Of a stretch of 64,000 bases of DNA, positions 33,640 through 41,759 are shown piece by piece (within the stretch, counting starts at the first letter, position 1; every line of letters begins with the position of its first letter). The translations under genes were made by a program, and so were the position numbers. Below the pieces are notes generated by a model. The model ran no database searches. It was not told where the DNA came from and saw only the letters and a program-made list of their open reading frames with translations. Location: assembly GCF_000732195.1 (NCBI RefSeq), contig NZ_JNNU01000014.1:97445-161444 (forward strand), given 5' to 3'. Source of the stretch: Neorhizobium vignae. GTDB lineage: Bacteria > Pseudomonadota > Alphaproteobacteria > Rhizobiales > Rhizobiaceae.

Positions 33640-34590
33640 TCACCACCCAGGCATCACCGAGCCGGCCCGAGCCCGTGGCATGCGCTGGAAGGTTTTGACC
33701 TCACCATCCAGATCGTCCGGCATCACGGCCGGCGAGATGTTGTCGAGGCAGGCCGTGATGTGGTCGGTGATGGCATTCATCAGCGACGGTGAAAGCCCGG
33801 GCCGCTTCATCAGGCCGATCTGCACCGGCGGCAGCGGCGGAAAGCCGTCGGCGGACGACAGCACCTTCATGCCGGTGCGCAGAGCCGATTCCGGTAGTAC
33901 GGAGACGGCCATGCCGGCAAGCACGGCTGCGGCGACGACGGTCGAGGACCAGCTCGTGAACAGGACCTGGTATTCGCGTCCGTCCGCATCGAGCGCCGAA
34001 CAGGCGAGCTGCCGCCACAGGCAATCGCGGCGGCCGACCGCGAGCGGCACGGGCGCGTCGTCCTTCAGCGGATGGTTGGCCGAGCCGACCCAGCAGAGCG
34101 GCTCGGTGCGCACCACGTCGGAAATCCTCTGGCGCGGATTGTGCGTGACGAGCGCGATATCCAGCTCCCCGCGCGCCATCTTTTCCGCAAGGCTGACCGA
34201 CGGCTCGCAGACGATATAGAGCTCGACATTCGGATGGGTCTTGGCAAAGCGGCCGATGATCTCCGGCATGTAGCGGTCGGCATAGTCGTCCGGCGTGCCG
34301 ATCCTGAGCGTGCCCTCGAGACGGTTGTCGTCGAAGGCGGCAATCGCCTCGTTGTTCAGGCGGATGATGCGCCGCGCGTAATTCAGCAGCTTCTCGCCCT
34401 CGGCAGTCAGCCGGTTGCCGCGGCCGTCCTTGGCGAACAGCTGCTTGCCGATCCGTTCCTCGAGACGGCGCATCTGCATCGACACGGCGGACTGGGTCTT
34501 GAACACCCGGTCGGCAGCCTTGGTGAAGCTGCCGGTGTCCACGATAGAAATGAAGGTATGCAACTGATCGATATCAAGCGGCGCGGACAT
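33640..34590 (-). CDS. LysR-family transcriptional regulator
   Basis: A 316-residue regulator. The N-terminal winged helix-turn-helix (IDQLHTFISIVDTGSFTKAA, QSAVSMQMRRLE) spans about residues 1-65; the rest is a type-2 periplasmic-binding-fold effector domain (EGTLRIGTPDDYADRYMPEI onward). LysR proteins often control a divergent neighbour, here the DUF1127 gene 200 bp away, so it may regulate that gene and itself. The effector is unknown. Confidence 0.92.
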   Translation of the reverse strand: MSAPLDIDQLHTFISIVDTGSFTKAADRVFKTQSAVSMQMRRLEERIGKQLFAKDGRGNRLTAEGEKLLNYARRIIRLNNEAIAAFDDNRLEGTLRIGTPDDYADRYMPEIIGRFAKTHPNVELYIVCEPSVSLAEKMARGELDIALVTHNPRQRISDVVRTEPLCWVGSANHPLKDDAPVPLAVGRRDCLWRQLACSALDADGREYQVLFTSWSSTVVAAAVLAGMAVSVLPESALRTGMKVLSSADGFPPLPPVQIGLMKRPGLSPSLMNAITDHITACLDNISPAVMPDDLDGEVKTFQRMPRARAGSVMPGW

Positions 34591-34790
34591 GATAGGTCAT
34601 CCATCCATCAGAGGGTTTGATGCTAACCATTAGAAACATTCGTTGGACTGATCAATAGATTTTACGCGATAAGGGGATCGCAAATCAAAATCGAAGGGTG
34701 CTTCTTCCCTGAGCACCCAACCTTGGCAGCCCTTCCGTCGGACCTCCGCGGAAGGGATGGCCTTTCTCGTGCCTGCGAAAGGATAGACCC

Positions 34791-35090
34791 ATGAGCACGA
34801 CCGACTGCGGAACTGAACTCGACCTCGTTCACGAAGGGCGCGGTGCGTATGGCCGCTTTGGCCTCGTGGTGCTGCGAACGAAATCCGTATGGCGTGCCTT
34901 TCGCAATCGTCTGGCGAGCAATCGCCTCCATGATCTCGACGACCGCCAGCTCAACGATATCGGCATCACACGGCATGATGTGGTGATGGCGCTCAATCAC
35001 TCGGGCGCGCTGGATGATCCGTCTCTGCTTCTGTCGCGTGCCGCCCGCGAGCGTGCGCGGCACCGCTTTGCAAGACCGGCCAATCGCTGA
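34791..35090 (+). CDS. DUF1127-containing small protein
   Basis: A 99-residue protein whose C-terminal half carries the DUF1127 motif (SNRLHDLDDRQLNDIGITRHDV). Small DUF1127 proteins in Rhizobiaceae have been linked to RNA and phosphate/carbon physiology, but this is a longer form with an extra N-terminal 45 residues, so no role is assigned. AAAGGA precedes the ATG. It is divergent from the LysR gene and followed by a strong terminator. Confidence 0.85.
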   Translation: MSTTDCGTELDLVHEGRGAYGRFGLVVLRTKSVWRAFRNRLASNRLHDLDDRQLNDIGITRHDVVMALNHSGALDDPSLLLSRAARERARHRFARPANR

Positions 35091-35140
35091 TCTTGCCTGA
35101 CCTTTTCCCCGCAGGGTGATAGCCAATAGCCCTGCTGCTT

Positions 35141-35171
35141 GCCCGGCCGGTCGATCCGTGCCGGGCTTTTT
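35141..35171 (+). terminator. Intrinsic terminator of the DUF1127 gene
   Basis: GCCCGGC and GCCGGGC form a 7 bp stem with a 12 nt loop, followed by a run of seven T. It abuts the stop of the convergent DUF937 gene. Confidence 0.82.
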
Positions 35172-36074
35172 TTATTTGGATGGCTTTGGAGTTGCAGGCG
35201 CCGCTTCGGCATTGGCGCCTGTGCCATTGCGCAGATAGGTGTCGAAGATCGCTTCCATGTTCTTCTGGTAGTTCTTCTGCACTTCAAGCCCGCTGTCGAA
35301 CATGTTGTTCAGCACGTCGCGATAGGGATTGGGTTCGGCCGCGGGTGCTTCCCTAGGCTTTTCCGGTGCGGGTGCAGCGGCCGAGGGGCTCTGGTTCGGG
35401 AAGGCGCCGCCCATCATGTCCTGGAAGGCCTTGGTGAAGGGATTGTCGGCGAAAGGGTTGGCGCTCGAAGGTTGAGGCTGTTCCGGCTTTTCGAGGCCCC
35501 ACATGGAACGCATTGCCTGGGCAAAGGGGTTGTCGAAAGGGTTGGCGGCCGTCTGCGGTTTCGCCTTCGGCTGCAGGCCCATGCTTTCGAGCCATTGCTG
35601 CTGCATCTGGCCCATCGGGGAGGCGGCAAACGCCTCGTTGGCGCCGGTCATCTGCCCGGTCATCTGTTTGAACAGCCCGCCCATCAATGTGTCGGCCATG
35701 GCCGGCATCATCTTCTTGAAGACTTCCTGGCCGATCCCTGTGAGTTGTTCGGCCTGCGCGGCGATCGCGCGGGAGACTTCCTTCGAGCCGAACAGCTTTT
35801 CGAGCACGGCATTGCCGTCCGTCGTGCCCTGCGGTGTAAAAGCCTTGGTCAGGTCCTCGAAATATTTGGCATAGGCGCCGGACACCATGCTGTTCATCAG
35901 CGAGGTGAGGTCGTAAGGATTGGCGCTGGTGCGCTTGAACCCGGAGGAAAAGGCGGGCATCAGCGCCGCCATGGCCTGGGTAGCCTGTTCCTGAGCCAGG
36001 TTGAACTGCTTGGCGATCGCCTCCATGCCTGCGCCGTCCTGAGCTCTGAGCATCATGTCGAACAGTGGCAGCAT
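35172..36074 (-). CDS. DUF937 domain protein
   Basis: A 300-residue soluble protein. The first 150 residues form a helical DUF937 domain (LFDMMLRAQDGAGMEAIAKQ), and the rest is low-complexity Pro/Ala/Gln/Asn with repeated NPF motifs (ANPFDNPFAQAM, ANPFADNPFTKAF). The C-terminal helix contains VQKNYQKNMEAIFD, reminiscent of phasin-like amphipathic helices, but that is an impression only. GAAAGGA precedes ATG 36074. It lies downstream of gshA on the same strand, an order I believe is common in rhizobia. The function is unknown. Confidence 0.78.
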   Translation of the reverse strand: MLPLFDMMLRAQDGAGMEAIAKQFNLAQEQATQAMAALMPAFSSGFKRTSANPYDLTSLMNSMVSGAYAKYFEDLTKAFTPQGTTDGNAVLEKLFGSKEVSRAIAAQAEQLTGIGQEVFKKMMPAMADTLMGGLFKQMTGQMTGANEAFAASPMGQMQQQWLESMGLQPKAKPQTAANPFDNPFAQAMRSMWGLEKPEQPQPSSANPFADNPFTKAFQDMMGGAFPNQSPSAAAPAPEKPREAPAAEPNPYRDVLNNMFDSGLEVQKNYQKNMEAIFDTYLRNGTGANAEAAPATPKPSK

Positions 36075-36163
36075 GGAGAATCCTTTCCGGTTCGGGTGAT
36101 GCACCACTATATCCGGAAAGTGCTGAACGGAAACCGGTTTTTAGAACCGATCTCAATCTCCCC

Positions 36164-37537
36164 TCAGTATTGGTATTCCTCGAACACCGGCTCGACCGAA
36201 CCGTTCCAGCGGCCGTGGTAGAGAGACAGCATGTCGTCCGCCATGGTCGTCTTCTTGGCGAGCACCTCGTCGAGTGGTTGCAGGAAGATGCTCTCGTCCT
36301 GGCCTTCGCCGTTAAGCCGCGCCCGGGCCTTCAAACCCGCCTTGGAGATCGCCACCGCCTCACGGGCGACGTCGAGCACCGGCCTGCCCTTGATCTCGGC
36401 CTTCAGGCCCTTCGCCGGCACGGCATCGCGCATGGCGATGACGTCTTCGACCGTCCAGTCGGCCGTCAGCGTTTCGGCGTCGGCAAGCGCCGTGTCGTCA
36501 TAGAGCAGGCCGACCCAGAAGGCCGGCAGCGCGCAGATCCGCCGCCAGGGGCCGCCGTCGGCGCCGCGCATTTCGAGGAAGCGCTTCAGGCGAACGTCGG
36601 GGAAGAGGGTGGAAAGGTGGTTGGTCCAGTCGCCCATGGTGGGCTCCCAGTCCTTGATCTCGCCTCTCAGCGCACCGTTCATGAACTGTCGGAAGGTGAC
36701 ATGCGTGCAGTCGTGATACTTGCCGTCGCGAACGACGAAATACATCGGCACGTCGAGCGCCCATTCCACATAGTCGGCAAAGCCGAAATCTGGCTTGAAC
36801 ACGAAAGGCAGCACCCCGGAGCGCCGGTTGTCGGTGTCGCGCCAGATGTCGCCGCGCCAGGAGACCAGCCCGTTCGGCTTGCCTTCGGTGAACGGGGAGG
36901 ACGCAAACAGCGCGGTCGCGATCGACTGCAGCTTCATCGACACGCGCATCTTGGCGGCCATGTCCGCTTCCGAGGAGAAGTCGAGATTCACCTGGATCGT
37001 GCAGGTGCGGTACATCATGTCGAGGCCTTTTGCACCGACCTTCGGCATGTAGCGCGTCATGATCTCGTAGCGGGATTTCGGCATGCGCGGGGTTTCCGCG
37101 AGCGTCCATTTCGGGCTGCCGCCGATGCCGAGGAAACGGATGCCCATCGGTTCGGCGATTTCGCGCAAGACCGCGAGATGGTGGTTCGATTCCCGACAGG
37201 TCTGGTGGATGCTCTCGACCGGCGCGCCGGAAAGCTCGAACTGACCGCCGGGCTCGATGGAGATCGCGCCCATGCCGGACTGTTCGCCGAGCCCGATGAT
37301 GTTCTCGCCGTCCAGGATCGGCTCCCAGCCGAGCTTCTTTTCCATGCCTTTCAGCAGCGCGGAGATGCTGGCGTCGCCGAAATAGGGAACCGGGCTGTTG
37401 TCCGCCCGGAAAAAGGCGAATTTCTCATGCTCCGTGCCGATGCGGAAATCTTCCTTCGGCCGAGGTCCCTTCGCCAGGTAGGCGGAAAGCTCGGACACCG
37501 AGGTAAGCGGTGTCTGGTCGGTCGTATCGCGGGCCAT
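36164..37537 (-). CDS. gshA: Glutamate-cysteine ligase
   Basis: It ligates glutamate and cysteine, the rate-limiting step of glutathione synthesis. The 457-residue protein belongs to the plant/alphaproteobacterial-type ligase: GTEHEKFAFFR at the N-terminus, and SIEPGGQFELSGAP and MYRTCTIQVNLDFSSE in the core. AAGGTAA precedes the ATG. It lies between DUF937 and rsmE on the same strand, so a pit-rsmE-gshA-DUF937 transcript is possible, although the gaps of 90-130 bp allow separate promoters. Confidence 0.94.
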   Translation of the reverse strand: MARDTTDQTPLTSVSELSAYLAKGPRPKEDFRIGTEHEKFAFFRADNSPVPYFGDASISALLKGMEKKLGWEPILDGENIIGLGEQSGMGAISIEPGGQFELSGAPVESIHQTCRESNHHLAVLREIAEPMGIRFLGIGGSPKWTLAETPRMPKSRYEIMTRYMPKVGAKGLDMMYRTCTIQVNLDFSSEADMAAKMRVSMKLQSIATALFASSPFTEGKPNGLVSWRGDIWRDTDNRRSGVLPFVFKPDFGFADYVEWALDVPMYFVVRDGKYHDCTHVTFRQFMNGALRGEIKDWEPTMGDWTNHLSTLFPDVRLKRFLEMRGADGGPWRRICALPAFWVGLLYDDTALADAETLTADWTVEDVIAMRDAVPAKGLKAEIKGRPVLDVAREAVAISKAGLKARARLNGEGQDESIFLQPLDEVLAKKTTMADDMLSLYHGRWNGSVEPVFEEYQY

Positions 37538-37665
37538 GAAGATTACCTTGCTCGGAATGCCTGATCTGGACGGATAACCGGCTGATTGGACCGGATTGAT
37601 GTGCGCTGCAAGTGAATTTCTTTCAAGATAGATTCAGAATTTTCAAGGCCGTCATGTCAAGCGGG

Positions 37666-38403
37666 TCAACGCCAGTCGCCGACCGCTGCCTGGATGACCG
37701 CAAGCGCAGCGACCGCGGCCGTATCCGCCCTTAATATCCGGGGCCCGAGCGGTATCGCGGTAACGAAGGAAAGCGAGCGCAGCCTTCCCCTTTCCTCGTC
37801 CGAAAATCCGCCTTCCGGGCCTACCAGCAGCGCCAGCTTGCTCTCTTTGATCGCCGAGAGGATCGGCAGCGGGTTCTGGCCTTCGTCGCCTTCGTCGCAG
37901 AAAATGATGCGCCGATCGTGGGGCCAGGTGTCGAGCAGGTCGCCGAGCTTCCTCGGCGGCGCGACCTCCGGCACCGACAAAATGCCGCACTGCTCGGCGG
38001 CCTCCACCACATTCGCCTGAAGCCGATCCATGCTGGTGATCTTGCCTTGCACATGCTGGGTCATGACCGGCTGGATGAACCCGGCGCCCATCTCGACCGC
38101 CTTCTGCACCAGATAGTCGAGACGGCCGACCTTCAGCGGTGCGAAGAGATAATGCAGGTCGGAGGCCGGCGGCTGCGGCCGGGTTTCCTCGATCGCTTCC
38201 AGCACGATCTTCTTGCGGGTCGGATAGGTAATTTTCGCTTTCCACTCGCCGTCGCGGCCATTGAAGAGCAGGATCGCCGAACCTTCCTCCATCCTCAGCA
38301 CGTTGGCGAGATAGTTGAACTGCTCCGACGACACCTCATGGCGGGCACCGGCGCCGAGCGGCGCCTCGATGAACAGCCTCTGCATCCGAAAATTGGCGCG
38401 CAT
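37666..38403 (-). CDS. rsmE: 16S rRNA (uracil-1498-N3)-methyltransferase RsmE
   Basis: It methylates N3 of U1498 at the decoding site of the 30S subunit. A SPOUT-fold protein of 245 residues, it has an N-terminal PUA-like domain (about 1-80) and the knotted C-terminal domain with LLVGPEGGFSDEE and PLGPRILRADTAAVAAL, which form the SAM-binding knot. GAGG precedes the start. It lies directly upstream of gshA. Confidence 0.94.
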   Translation of the reverse strand: MRANFRMQRLFIEAPLGAGARHEVSSEQFNYLANVLRMEEGSAILLFNGRDGEWKAKITYPTRKKIVLEAIEETRPQPPASDLHYLFAPLKVGRLDYLVQKAVEMGAGFIQPVMTQHVQGKITSMDRLQANVVEAAEQCGILSVPEVAPPRKLGDLLDTWPHDRRIIFCDEGDEGQNPLPILSAIKESKLALLVGPEGGFSDEERGRLRSLSFVTAIPLGPRILRADTAAVAALAVIQAAVGDWR

Positions 38404-38518
38404 GAAAACCTCGAAGCCCAGAGCATGTCGCGCAAAAGTGTGCAGCGGTTTGTGGCGACGACATGCGAAAAAATACGGATCTAAAGCGTCACAGGCGAAT
38501 CTGAAAGATCCCGACGCG

Positions 38519-40024
38519 TTAGACGAACAGCGCGAACATAGCCGTGGCGATCAGCGCCGCAAGGGTTGCGGCCGCCGGAAGGGTGATCATCCAAGCCGCG
38601 ATGATGCTAAGAAAATGCGAGCGCCGCACCAGGTAACGCCGTTTCAGTTCGTCGTCATTGCGCTCGAAGGGCTCGGTGGTATCGAGGTCCTTTCCGGCCC
38701 GCACCCGCATGTATTCGAAACGGCGTCGGGAATGGCGGGTATACCATTCGCGGAAGAAGCCGACGCCGAACACCGCACCGACGGCAATATGGGTCGAGGA
38801 GACCGGCAGCCCGATCCAGGAGGCAACGATCACGGTCAGTGCCGTCGACAGCGAGACGCAATAGGCGCGCATCGGATTGAGCTTGGTGATCTCGGCGCCG
38901 ACCAGCCGGACCAGCTTCGGGCCATAGAGCAGCAGGCCGAGCGAGATCCCGAGGCCGCCGATGATCAGTTCCCAGAGCGGGATGCGCACGCCGGTCGAAA
39001 TGCCCCTTTGCGCGGCAGAAACGATCGCCGCAAGCGGACCGATGGCGTTGGAAACGTCATTGGCGCCATGCGCGAACGAGAGCAGCGCCGCAGAAAGGAT
39101 GAGCGGAATACGGAAGAGCGTGCGTAGCGACTGGTTGCGGTTTTCGAGCCCCTCGGCCTGCCGGGCAATCACCGGGATCAGCAGGCGCCAGGCGGCGAGG
39201 CCGGTCAGGAGGGCGACCAGCGTCGCAACCGGCGGCGATACGTCCACCAGTTCCCCCAGCCCGAGCAGCGCCAGATAGCCTGCAAAGGCGCCGGTCATCA
39301 CGCCGATCAGCACCGGCACCCATTTCTTCGCCGCGTCGATCTTGTCCTCGCGGTAGATGATGGTTTCCTTGACGAGGAACAGGAAGGCGGCGGCGATGAC
39401 GGCGCCAAGGATCGGTGAAAGGACCCAGCTTGCGGTGATGCCCGCAATCGTTCCCCAGTTGACCGCGGAAAGTCCGGCTGCCGCGATCCCGGCGCCCATG
39501 ACCCCGCCGACGATCGAATGGGTGGTGGAAATCGGCGCACCGAGCCAGGTCGCGACATTGATCAGCACCGCGGCCGAGAGGAGTGCCGCCATCATCGCCC
39601 ATATCAGCACGTCGGGGCTGCTGATCATGCCGCCCTGCATGATGCCGTTGGCGATCGTGTTGGCGACGCCCCGGCCGGCGAGCACTGCACCCGCCACTTC
39701 GAAGACGGCCGCAAGCCCGAGACCGAAGGTCATCGTCATGGCGCGGGCGCCGACGGCCGCGCCGATATTGTTGGTGACGTCGTTGGCGCCGATGTTCATC
39801 GCCATGTAGGCGGCAAGGCCGGAAGCAGCGATGACGACGACGGCGCCGGGTTTGCCCGTGACATAGGCGGCCGCAAAGATGGCGACGAGGATGATGAACA
39901 GCAGTGCCGTTCCCGGTGCAGCAAGCCCGCGCGACATCTGCCGGGCGGCTTCCTCCACGGAGGAGAATTTCTCCAGATCCTTGTCGAGCGTCGGCTTCGC
40001 CAGGCGCGGCCTTCTCTGGCCCAT
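38519..40024 (-). CDS. pit: Inorganic phosphate transporter, PiT family
   Basis: A low-affinity proton- or metal-coupled phosphate carrier of 501 residues with about 10-12 transmembrane spans. Both PiT signature repeats are seen: GANDVTNNIGAAVGA near residue 75 and GANDVSNAIGPLAA in the second half, with a polar central loop between them. The N-terminal 40 residues are hydrophilic. AAGGATGGAG precedes the ATG. It leads the group pit, rsmE, gshA and DUF937. Confidence 0.93.
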   Translation of the reverse strand: MGQRRPRLAKPTLDKDLEKFSSVEEAARQMSRGLAAPGTALLFIILVAIFAAAYVTGKPGAVVVIAASGLAAYMAMNIGANDVTNNIGAAVGARAMTMTFGLGLAAVFEVAGAVLAGRGVANTIANGIMQGGMISSPDVLIWAMMAALLSAAVLINVATWLGAPISTTHSIVGGVMGAGIAAAGLSAVNWGTIAGITASWVLSPILGAVIAAAFLFLVKETIIYREDKIDAAKKWVPVLIGVMTGAFAGYLALLGLGELVDVSPPVATLVALLTGLAAWRLLIPVIARQAEGLENRNQSLRTLFRIPLILSAALLSFAHGANDVSNAIGPLAAIVSAAQRGISTGVRIPLWELIIGGLGISLGLLLYGPKLVRLVGAEITKLNPMRAYCVSLSTALTVIVASWIGLPVSSTHIAVGAVFGVGFFREWYTRHSRRRFEYMRVRAGKDLDTTEPFERNDDELKRRYLVRRSHFLSIIAAWMITLPAAATLAALIATAMFALFV

Positions 40025-40165
40025 ATCTCCATCCTTGGGTGAAAAGTGAAGCGCGAGAACGGAACTGCCTGCCGTCTCCGCCTCTCGGAAGAAATCAAGG
40101 CCTATCGCTTAATAGCGTGCGTAGGCGAAGGCAATATTGCGGAATTGTGAAGGCGCTTCGAGGCC

Positions 40166-40672
40166 CTAGCTTGCAGCCTTGATCGAAAGCTGCGGAACGC
40201 GCGGCTGCATCCGTTCGGCGAACTGCAGGAAGAGAATCTTCAGTTCCGGCTCATTGACGCGCAACGCCGCCTCTTCACAGGAAACCCATTCCAGCGTTCG
40301 AGAGCCTTTTTCCGGATAGCTTTTCAGGCACTCTTCCACTTCGAGCGCGTGGACCTGCACCCGCACGGGGATTTTCAGGCCGTTATCGAGCGTCTTGCGG
40401 TAGTGATAAAAACCGAGCGGTTCCTTCTCCACCTTGCCCTTGACGCCAACTTCTTCGAACGCTTCGCGTTCGGCGACCTGGTGAGCTTTCTTGTCGGTCA
40501 TCGGCCAGCCCTTGGGCACGACCCAGCGGCCGGTATCGCGACTGGTCGCAACGAGAACCTCGAGTTGTCCCGGCTTCTTTTTTATCCGGTAGCAAAGCGC
40601 AGCATACTGCTGCCGCGGCGGCCGCTGCAGCATCAACCTGAGATTGCTCGTAACCCGATCCATCAAGCCCAA
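40166..40672 (-). CDS. Nudix hydrolase (diphosphoinositol-type)
   Basis: A 168-residue Nudix protein. The Nudix box reads GWPMTDKKAHQVAEREAFEE followed by VG: the metal-binding REAFEEVG core is intact, but the first Glu of the classical G-x5-E is Lys, as can occur in the diphosphoinositol/Ap4A-type subgroup that this KGWP opening suggests. The start is uncertain: TTG 40672 has GGAGG 12 nt upstream, and ATG 40663 is the alternative. Its substrate may be a dinucleoside polyphosphate or inositol-type pyrophosphate; this is inference. Confidence 0.85.
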   Translation of the reverse strand: MGLMDRVTSNLRLMLQRPPRQQYAALCYRIKKKPGQLEVLVATSRDTGRWVVPKGWPMTDKKAHQVAEREAFEEVGVKGKVEKEPLGFYHYRKTLDNGLKIPVRVQVHALEVEECLKSYPEKGSRTLEWVSCEEAALRVNEPELKILFLQFAERMQPRVPQLSIKAAS

Positions 40673-40886
40673 TTTCTGTTTAATCCTCCAGCAAATGGTA
40701 ATTTACTAATATAATGCTTGCGCGAGGATTAACGACCCTCAGCAGCTTCTTTTGAGAAGAATCACGGTGGATAACGACCATCGAAGCGATAACCATTGTG
40801 GGGCCACTTGGTTTCACGTCAATAGAAATTTGCACAGGTGTTCAATTGTAATTGTGCATGACGTCCGGCCATCCGCAGAAATGGCC

Positions 40887-41660
40887 TCAGACCTTGGTCT
40901 GGATCATCCTGAGTTGTGCGATTCTGCTCCATTCTCCCGTGCGTTCAGCCTCGTTGGTGACCTTGGAGATGAAGTCGATATGGTCTTCCGCAGCCTTTCT
41001 GGCCTTGGAGGGGTCGCCGTCCAGTATCGCCCGCCCGATCGCCTCATGTTGGGTCATCACGGCATCATGGGCGCCGCCGATATTGAAGATGATGCGGCGG
41101 TTGTAAAAGATCCCGTCGCTGAGGAGCCGGTAGCAGGCGCGCAGCGTGTGCATGAGAATGATGTTGTGCGCCGCATCGCCGATGGCATTGTGGAATTCGA
41201 CGTCGGTTGTCAGCTCGTCCTCGAAACGCCCGTCCCGATGCGCACTGCGCATCGTCTCCAGAATGCGCTCGATGAGTTGCTTGTCGGTGTCGGTCGCTCG
41301 TTCGGCGGCAAGCTCCGCCGTCATGCCTTCGAGTTGGCGACGATATTCCAGATAGTCGTGAACCGCCCGCTGGTGCCGGCGGATCAGGGCCACCAGCGGC
41401 GGCGAGAAGATCTTGCCGACGATATCGGCCACGTAAGTGCCCCCGCCATGTTGGCTCACCAGAAGCCCGCGTGCTTCCAGCTCTTTCAGCGCCTCCCGCA
41501 GGATCGGCCGGGAAACATCGAACCGCTGCGCCAACTCGCGCTCGCCGGGCAGGCGATCGCCGTCGCGCAGCACGCCGTTGAGGATCAGGCTCTCGATCTG
41601 CAGGATGACCTCGTCCGCAGTTCGACCATGCGGCACCGGCGCGAAAAGCTCATGCGTCAA
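40887..41660 (-). CDS. GntR-family FCD regulator, probable glycolate regulator
   Basis: A 257-residue repressor/activator. The N-terminal winged helix (GDRLPGERELAQRFDVSRPI) is followed by an all-helical FCD effector domain whose metal-binding residues appear as Asp/His (TTDVEFHNAIGDAA and a C-terminal HIDFI region). No ATG exists near the domain start; TTG 41660 has GGAG at a good distance. It is divergent from glcDEF by 99 bp and is likely its regulator (GlcC-like). An inverted repeat in the spacer is a candidate operator. Lactate- or pyruvate-type FCD regulators look similar. Confidence 0.85.
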   Translation of the reverse strand: MTHELFAPVPHGRTADEVILQIESLILNGVLRDGDRLPGERELAQRFDVSRPILREALKELEARGLLVSQHGGGTYVADIVGKIFSPPLVALIRRHQRAVHDYLEYRRQLEGMTAELAAERATDTDKQLIERILETMRSAHRDGRFEDELTTDVEFHNAIGDAAHNIILMHTLRACYRLLSDGIFYNRRIIFNIGGAHDAVMTQHEAIGRAILDGDPSKARKAAEDHIDFISKVTNEAERTGEWSRIAQLRMIQTKV

Positions 41661-41714
41661 CTTTGCCGTCTCCAATCGGGTGATGCCAGCCGGGGCGTCC
41701 GAGCTTCTTGTATC

Positions 41715-41737
41715 ACTGGTAAAAAAAGTATACCAGT
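41715..41737. promoter_or_regulatory. Candidate FCD-regulator operator
   Basis: ACTGGT (41715-41720) and ACCAGT (41732-41737) are a perfect inverted repeat separated by 11 nt containing an A-run and GTATAC. TGGT/ACCA half-sites are characteristic of FCD-type GntR operators, although the spacing is longer than in FadR or PdhR sites. It lies in the 99 bp divergent spacer. Confidence 0.55.
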
Positions 41738-41759
41738 TGAATGTCTTTAGGAGGTGCCG

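Noticed and set aside
34643..34655. TTGGACTGATCAA between the LysR and DUF1127 genes as FNR site
   Set aside because: Spacing is 5 nt and one half-site is TTGG; it is more likely part of a LysR binding region.
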